Positions 59,823 to 64,000 of a stretch of 64,000 bases of DNA are shown in pieces. The position numbers were made by a program, and so were the translations under genes. The notes beneath the pieces are model-generated. The model was not told the origin of the DNA, made no database searches, and saw only the letters and a program-made list of their open reading frames with translations. How positions within the stretch are numbered: the stretch's first letter is position 1; every line of letters begins with the position of its first letter. Source of the stretch: Pseudomonas mosselii (lineage in GTDB: Bacteria; Pseudomonadota; Gammaproteobacteria; Pseudomonadales; Pseudomonadaceae); NCBI RefSeq assembly GCF_019823065.1, contig NZ_CP081966.1, positions 954,001 through 1,018,000 on the forward strand, written 5' to 3'.

Positions 59823-60515
59823 TCAGGTCATGCGGTTCTTCAGATGGCGGCCACCGTTGATGACCACCTGGCTGCCGGTGCTGTACTGGCTTTCGAGCAG
59901 GAACAGCACGGCGTCGATCAGCGGGCGGGCGCCGGGTTCGAATTCGAGCAGGGCCTTTTTCAGGGTCTGCTGGCGGTACTGCTCGTCGCCGCCTTCCTTG
60001 AGGATCAACAGGCCCGGCAGGATACCGTTGACGCGCACCTTGGGCGCGTACTTTTCGGCAAACGACAACACCATGTTCTGCAGCGCGGCCTTGGTCGCGG
60101 CGTAGCCGATATGGCTCTTGCTGCCGCGCGAGGAGGTCTCGTCGCAGATATGGATGATGTCGGCCTTGTCCACCTTGTTCAGCCACTCGCCGAGGGCCAG
60201 GTTGAGGTGGTAGGGCGCCTCGACGTGCAGGCGGAACATGGTGTCGAGGTTGTCCAGGCCATCGTCGAGCCACAGCGAGGCGTTGTGGATGATCCCGCGC
60301 AGGCCATCGTAGTGGCCGTGCAGGTGGTCGATCAGGGCCTGGCGGTCTTCGCTGCGGGTCAGGTCGGCCTGGAACTGCCGGATGTTCGGGTGGGCTGCCT
60401 GGGGATGCAGGCTGCGGCTGGCGCTGACCACCGTATGGCCGGCCTGGGCCAGCTCCAGGGCCAGGGCCAGCCCGACGCGCTGGCTGGCGCCGGTGATGAG
60501 GATTGGGCTGTTCAT
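59823..60515 (-). CDS. folM: Dihydromonapterin/dihydrofolate reductase FolM
   Basis: A 230-residue SDR enzyme of pterin metabolism (dihydromonapterin to tetrahydromonapterin). The N-terminal cofactor motif is ITGASQRVGLALALELAQ; the catalytic SDR residues are in DIIHICDETSSRGSKSHIGYAATKAAL (YAATK), and the ending YSTGSQVVINGGRHLKNRMT is FolM-like. In pseudomonads tetrahydromonapterin is the cofactor for phenylalanine hydroxylase. It lies 76 bases after the monooxygenase-family gene in the same direction. Confidence 0.92.
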   Translation of the reverse strand: MNSPILITGASQRVGLALALELAQAGHTVVSASRSLHPQAAHPNIRQFQADLTRSEDRQALIDHLHGHYDGLRGIIHNASLWLDDGLDNLDTMFRLHVEAPYHLNLALGEWLNKVDKADIIHICDETSSRGSKSHIGYAATKAALQNMVLSFAEKYAPKVRVNGILPGLLILKEGGDEQYRQQTLKKALLEFEPGARPLIDAVLFLLESQYSTGSQVVINGGRHLKNRMT

Positions 60516-60591
60516 GTGCGGGCGGTCTGTTCGTCTGTCCGTGCGTGATGCCCCAGCATACCCGAACTGCGCGGCCTTGCGAGCCCGTGCC

Positions 60592-61164
60592 TCAGCGGCT
60601 GCGCAGCCCCTGGGCCCGGCCGCTCGGGGCAGGCGGCGCGGCGTTCAGCCAGCCGGCCAGCAGGCGGGTGGACAGCGGGATGAACAGGTACACCATCAAG
60701 GGGGTCAGGGCCAGGGTGCTGAGCAGTACGCGGGGCAGCAGTTCCAGCGCTGCCAGCCAGTGGCCGAACAGCAGGTTGAACAGCAGCGAGACCGGGAAGA
60801 ACGCCAGCCAGATGGCCGTGGCCTGCTTCCAGCGCGGCGGTTTCTGCACTGTATTGGTGCCGAACCAGTCGTCGATGCCGCTTACGCGCCTCTCTTTGGG
60901 GCGTTCGAACAGACCGTCGCCGCGCTCAAGCCAGGTCCGGCGCGAGGCGGAATGCTCCCAGGCGTGCAGGGTCTGCTCGTCGGTGAAGCGGAAGATGATC
61001 TGGAATTCATCGCCCTCGGCCGGCGGCGCGAGGATGCCCGAGCCCAGGTAACCGGGGAAGTCGGTGGCCAATTGCTCGCCTTCGTGCAGCCAGGCCAGCA
61101 GGTCCTGGTAGCGGCCACAGGCGGCGCGGCGCGACACCATCAGGGTGACGGGTGGGGTAGACAT
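60592..61164 (-). CDS. Antibiotic biosynthesis monooxygenase-domain membrane protein
   Basis: A 190-residue protein. An N-terminal ABM-type ferredoxin-like domain (residues 1-95: VTLMVSRRAACGRYQDLLAWLHEGEQLATDFPGYLGSGIL... HAWEHSASRRTWL) is followed by two C-terminal transmembrane helices (AIWLAFFPVSLLFNLLFGHWLAALELL; LLSTLALTPLMVYLFIPLSTRLLAG). This domain-plus-helices form is a known subfamily without assigned substrate. ATG 61164 begins the domain. Upstream of folM but probably independent. Confidence 0.87.
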   Translation of the reverse strand: MSTPPVTLMVSRRAACGRYQDLLAWLHEGEQLATDFPGYLGSGILAPPAEGDEFQIIFRFTDEQTLHAWEHSASRRTWLERGDGLFERPKERRVSGIDDWFGTNTVQKPPRWKQATAIWLAFFPVSLLFNLLFGHWLAALELLPRVLLSTLALTPLMVYLFIPLSTRLLAGWLNAAPPAPSGRAQGLRSR

Positions 61165-61312
61165 CGTGTATCTCCTGGCGACGGGGCTGGCGGGTAGCCG
61201 GCCCCTTGGCATGCGGCCCGGGGTGGTGGGCGGCGCAGGCGTGCTTGCAAGAATCGGGCGCAGATTATGCGCAATCCGTCATGACCGGTCAGTTTCAGCG
61301 GCTGGACGGTCG

Positions 61313-61936
61313 TCAGCAGGCGGCGGGGGCCTGGGCGTGCAGCTCGGGGTGGGCCTGGCGGTGGGCCTGCAGGATGTACTCGCGCAGACGTTCGATTTCT
61401 TCGGCCGGGCTGTGCGACAGGTCATAGGCGGCCAGGCGCGGGCCGATGCGCCGACGCAGCACGCCGTGCAGGCCGATCGGCGGTATATCCGCGGCGGCGA
61501 AGCGCAGCTTGAAGTGGGACGGCGCCTCGCGCCGGCCACGGACCTCCAGCAGCACGCCCTTGAACGAGATATCCCGCACCCACAGGTCGCTGGCCTGGCC
61601 GCGGTCGTCGAGCAGGGCGCTCGGCCGCTCCAGCGACAGGCGCCAGGGCCGCAGCATCGGGCCGTCCTCGTAGATGTCCGGCGAGCCCAGTTGCAGGTGC
61701 AGGGCGTGGAATTCGTCCTCGACCAGTTGCAGGGGGAAGCTCAGCTGCTGGTTGTTGAAGCTGGCCTGCAGGGTGACCTGCTCGTTGGCCACCAGGCGGG
61801 TGAGCAGGTCCTTCAGACGACGGTCGCCATTGACCAGCAGGCTCGACATGGGGTCGGCCAGGTTCAGCTGGGGCGAATGCTGCATGTCCTGGATGAAATC
61901 CAGTTCGTCCTGGGAGAGTAGGGCGTCTGCTTGCAT
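61313..61936 (-). CDS. PilZ-domain protein, YcgR-like
   Basis: A 207-residue cytoplasmic protein with a YcgR-type N-terminal domain (about 1-110) and a C-terminal PilZ domain. The c-di-GMP motif region reads RPSALLD...WVRDISFKGVLLEV: the D/NxSxxG part is DISFKG, while the upstream RxxxR part is degenerate (RPWRLSLERPS), so binding may be weak. ATG 61936 (MQADALLSQDEL) avoids 14 atypical residues upstream. Likely a flagellar brake or related c-di-GMP effector. Confidence 0.8.
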   Translation of the reverse strand: MQADALLSQDELDFIQDMQHSPQLNLADPMSSLLVNGDRRLKDLLTRLVANEQVTLQASFNNQQLSFPLQLVEDEFHALHLQLGSPDIYEDGPMLRPWRLSLERPSALLDDRGQASDLWVRDISFKGVLLEVRGRREAPSHFKLRFAAADIPPIGLHGVLRRRIGPRLAAYDLSHSPAEEIERLREYILQAHRQAHPELHAQAPAAC

Positions 61937-62120
61937 GGTCGAACTCGAAGGGGCGATCGGTAAGGGCAATTTCTTCACGGCTGTCGACAGTAGCCAATAC
62001 GCTTCGTTCCGGTCATTCGTCGGATAATCCTGAAGTGTGTGACTTTAGGCATAGGCGGCCTTTTGCCACTGTCGAGTGCTAGTATCCTACGTTTTCACTC
62101 AGTTTCGGAATCCTCACCCG

Positions 62121-62576
62121 ATGAAAGTCGCCATTATTTCCGGTTCGGTATACGGCACCGCCGAAGAAGTCGCCCGTCACGCCGAGTCGCTGCTCAAGGC
62201 CGCCGGCCTTGAAGCCTGGCATGCCGCCCGCGCCACCCTGCAGGACATCGAGGGCTTTGCCCCGGACGCGTTGTTGGCAGTGACCTCGACCACGGGCATG
62301 GGCGAACTGCCCGACAGCCTGATGCCGCTGTACAGCACCATGCGTGACGTACTGCCGGCGGCCTGGCGCGGGTTGCCCGGGGCGGTGATCGGCCTGGGCG
62401 ACTCCAGCTATGGCGACACCTACTGCGGCGGCGGCGAGCAGATGCGCGAGCTGTTCGCCGAACTGGGGGTGAACGAGGTGCTGCCGATGTTGCGGCTCGA
62501 TGCCAGCGAGACGGTGACACCGGAGACCGATGCCGAGCCGTGGCTGGCGGAGTTTGTGGCAGCACTCAAAGGTTAA
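62121..62576 (+). CDS. mioC: Flavodoxin-like protein MioC
   Basis: A 151-residue FMN protein. The flavodoxin phosphate-binding loop is SGSVYGTAEEVARHA and the isoalloxazine loops are TSTTGMGELPDSLMPLY and GLGDSSYGDTYCGGGEQM. Related proteins take part in biotin synthase electron supply in E. coli. ATG 62121 is the family start. Divergent from the PilZ gene, convergent with the LysR gene. Confidence 0.9.
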   Translation: MKVAIISGSVYGTAEEVARHAESLLKAAGLEAWHAARATLQDIEGFAPDALLAVTSTTGMGELPDSLMPLYSTMRDVLPAAWRGLPGAVIGLGDSSYGDTYCGGGEQMRELFAELGVNEVLPMLRLDASETVTPETDAEPWLAEFVAALKG

Positions 62577-62584
62577 ATCGCCCG

Positions 62585-62611
62585 TGTAGGAGCGGTCTTG
62601 CCGCTCCTACA
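62585..62611. terminator. Bidirectional hairpin between mioC and the LysR gene
   Basis: TGTAGGAGCGG (62585-62595), TCTTG, CCGCTCCTACA (62601-62611): perfect 11-bp stem, also a short REP-type unit, lying between two convergent genes. Confidence 0.75.
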
Positions 62612-62619
62612 GGTTCGCG

Positions 62620-63504
62620 TCATGCTTCGTCGCGTTCACGCAACAACGCCAGCCACGCCTGCGCCGCCCGCGACAGATAAGCCCCGCGCCGCCAGATGAA
62701 GGCGATGTCCCAGCGCAGATGTTCCGGCGCCCGTAACGGCAAACGCACCACCCCGGGCCGCTCCAGCGCCCGCGCGACGATCGCCGGCAGCAGCACCACG
62801 CCTTGGCCGGCCGCCACCAGCGCGGCGAGAAAGTCCGCCTGGCCGCTGCGTCCGCCTTCCCTGGGCGTGAATCCCTCCTGCTGGCAGGCACTGAGCAACC
62901 GATCGTTCAACACGAAGCTGCGCTGGTACAGCAGGAACGGCGTGTCGGCCAGTTGCGCCAGGGCGACGTCGGCTTGCCCGGCCAGTGGGTGGCTCGCGGG
63001 CAGCAGGGCCTCCAGCGGCTCGTTGCAAAAGGGTTGGTAGTCGAACGCCGGATCGCTCGGCGTCAGGCTGCCGCCCAGTTCCAGCTCGCCACTTCTCACC
63101 GCCTGCTCGACCATGCGGCTGCCGCCTTCGAGCAGTTGGATCGAGATGTTCGGATGCCGCCGCCGGTACTCGGCGAACAACCCGGCGAACAGCGCGTCGC
63201 TGCCCAGCAGCGGCAGGCCCAGGCGCAGCTCGCCGCGGGCCATCTGGCTGAGGTCGTCCAGTTCGCTCTGCAGTTCCTGGCGCTGGCGCAACAGCGCCTC
63301 GCCCCGCTCGAGGACAATGCGCCCGGCGGCGGTCAGCAGTAACTGCGAACCCTGGCGCTCCAGCAGCGGCTGGCCGATATCCTGTTCCAGCTGGGCGACC
63401 TGCTTGCTCACCGCCGACTGGCTGATGTGCAGGGTGATCGCCGCTTGGGTGAAACCGCCCCTGTGGACGACCTCGATGAAACTGCGCAGTTGTTTGAATT
63501 CCAT
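62620..63504 (-). CDS. LysR-family regulator divergent from lrgAB
   Basis: A 294-residue LysR regulator: MEFKQLRSFIEVVHRGGFTQAAITLHISQSAVSKQVAQLEQDIG (partly quoted) is the HTH region, and the effector domain has GELRLGLPLLGSDALFAGLFAEYRRRHP. ATG 63504 is chosen from the canonical start. It is divergent from lrgA/lrgB across 102 bases, which suggests it is the CidR-like regulator of that membrane pair. Confidence 0.92.
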   Translation of the reverse strand: MEFKQLRSFIEVVHRGGFTQAAITLHISQSAVSKQVAQLEQDIGQPLLERQGSQLLLTAAGRIVLERGEALLRQRQELQSELDDLSQMARGELRLGLPLLGSDALFAGLFAEYRRRHPNISIQLLEGGSRMVEQAVRSGELELGGSLTPSDPAFDYQPFCNEPLEALLPASHPLAGQADVALAQLADTPFLLYQRSFVLNDRLLSACQQEGFTPREGGRSGQADFLAALVAAGQGVVLLPAIVARALERPGVVRLPLRAPEHLRWDIAFIWRRGAYLSRAAQAWLALLRERDEA

Positions 63505-63606
63505 GATCACTCGATTCCATTCTGGAATGGCTGTCAGTCTAACAATTCGCTTCTGGCCTGGGGGCGCGACTTTTACAATGGGCACGTTGTCGAGGAACCC
63601 CCGCCC

Positions 63607-63993
63607 ATGAATCCTGCATTGCTGAAGAAAACCCTGCGCCTCTTCGCCGAGCTGGCGGTGCTGCTGGCCCTGTTCCTGATCGGTGGCCAGCTGGCCGCCT
63701 GGCTGGCCTGGCCGATCCCCGCCGGGGTGATGGGCCTGGCGCTGCTGCTGGTGCTGTTCGCCTGCGGCGTGCTCAAGCCGGCCACCCTGCAACTGGGCGC
63801 CGGCTGGCTGATGGCCGAGATGCTGCTGTTCTTCATTCCGGCGTTGATGAGCCTGCTGGACTACGGCAGTCTGCTGCGCAGCGAAGGCTGGCGCATCCTG
63901 CTGGTGATCGCGCTGAGCACGCTGCTGGTGATGGTGGTCACCGCGCTGACCGTGGAACTGGTGTGCCGCTGGAGGCTGCGCCATGAGCCTTGA
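63607..63993 (+). CDS. lrgA: CidA/LrgA family holin-like protein
   Basis: A 128-residue membrane protein with four hydrophobic segments: LRLFAELAVLLALFLIGGQLAAWL, IPAGVMGLALLLVLFACGVLKP, GAGWLMAEMLLFFIPALMSLLD and LLVIALSTLLVMVVTALTVELV. The IPAGVMG and FFIPALM blocks are family signatures. Proposed to act with LrgB as a holin-like pair in autolysis control or metabolite (pyruvate) transport. It overlaps the start of the next gene. Confidence 0.9.
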   Translation: MNPALLKKTLRLFAELAVLLALFLIGGQLAAWLAWPIPAGVMGLALLLVLFACGVLKPATLQLGAGWLMAEMLLFFIPALMSLLDYGSLLRSEGWRILLVIALSTLLVMVVTALTVELVCRWRLRHEP

Positions 63994-64000
63994 ACCCATG
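63983..64000 (+). CDS. lrgB: LrgB family protein (first six codons; continues outside window)
   Basis: ATG 63983 overlaps the end of lrgA and the visible codons are MSLEPM. Only the position and start point to LrgB (antiholin-like partner); the body lies outside the window. Confidence 0.6.

Noticed and set aside
1..64000. CRISPR array or insertion sequence
   Set aside because: No regularly spaced direct repeats with spacers and no transposase or IS terminal repeats seen; dispersed palindromes are REP elements.

Overview
The window is a chromosomal segment of a high-GC gammaproteobacterium, almost certainly of the Pseudomonas putida group. The evidence is the gene order ileS-lspA-fkpB-ispH-minor pilins-thiO, then bamD/rluD-pgeF-clpB, then ndh, then coaE-pilD-pilC/pilA; the presence of fabV, lrgAB and the agmatine genes; and many copies of the short P. 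putida-type REP sequence (CGGGGCAAGCCCGCTCCCAC and relatives). No sequence search was possible, so every name rests on protein motifs, gene order and family knowledge.

Bases 1-22701 are conserved backbone. ileS (3' part), lspA, fkpB and ispH form a tightly coupled operon. A minor-pilin block follows (fimT-like on the minus strand; pilV, pilW, pilX and pilE on the plus strand) and then thiO. bamD is divergent from rluD-pgeF, and clpB has a heat-shock-type promoter. A tRNA Asn-Pro-Lys operon has two tandem promoters. Next come ndh, several small conserved proteins, yacG-coaE-pilD-pilC, pilA and tRNA-Thr. No pilB lies between pilA and pilC, and no pilY1 lies in the minor-pilin block.

Bases about 22684-29023 look like a small genomic island at the 3' end of tRNA-Thr. 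It holds a 1265-aa minus-strand protein that joins an Mrr-like nuclease motif, a STAND-type P-loop ATPase and a long helical C-terminus (the Avs-like anti-phage layout). Divergent from it is a 441-aa HEPN-domain protein with an RX4H ribonuclease motif. Between them lies a 615-base region rich in hairpins. A 12-base copy of the tRNA 3' end at 29012-29023 may be the far attachment site. This is the best candidate for a little-described system.

Bases 29100-41650 are accessory. They hold two structured RNA-like segments leading into a pair of overlapping small ORFs; a LysR/RidA/YcaC-type hydrolase/AraC/esterase cluster with a duplicated operator-like palindrome; a lipoprotein transglycosylase; an Xre-ImmA metallopeptidase coupled to a PIN-domain protein (toxin-antitoxin-like); an EamA exporter with a His-rich tail; an amidohydrolase; and an MTHFR-like protein divergent from metE. 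metE is preceded by two tandem TGAG-N5-CTCA boxes.

Bases 41700-64000 are mostly metabolic: metE, an ACR3-like transporter, two short-chain dehydrogenase-type genes, a thiolase, a PepSY/cytochrome b pair, and a four-gene agmatine/polyamine operon (aguA, aguB, a periplasmic binding protein and a second, Tat-exported agmatine deiminase homologue) with a divergent LysR regulator. Then come fabV, a GNAT acetyltransferase, an alpha/beta hydrolase, the folM-DUF1244-HopJ cluster, a PilZ protein, mioC, a LysR regulator and lrgA with the first codons of lrgB. REP elements fill most of the longer intergenic gaps.
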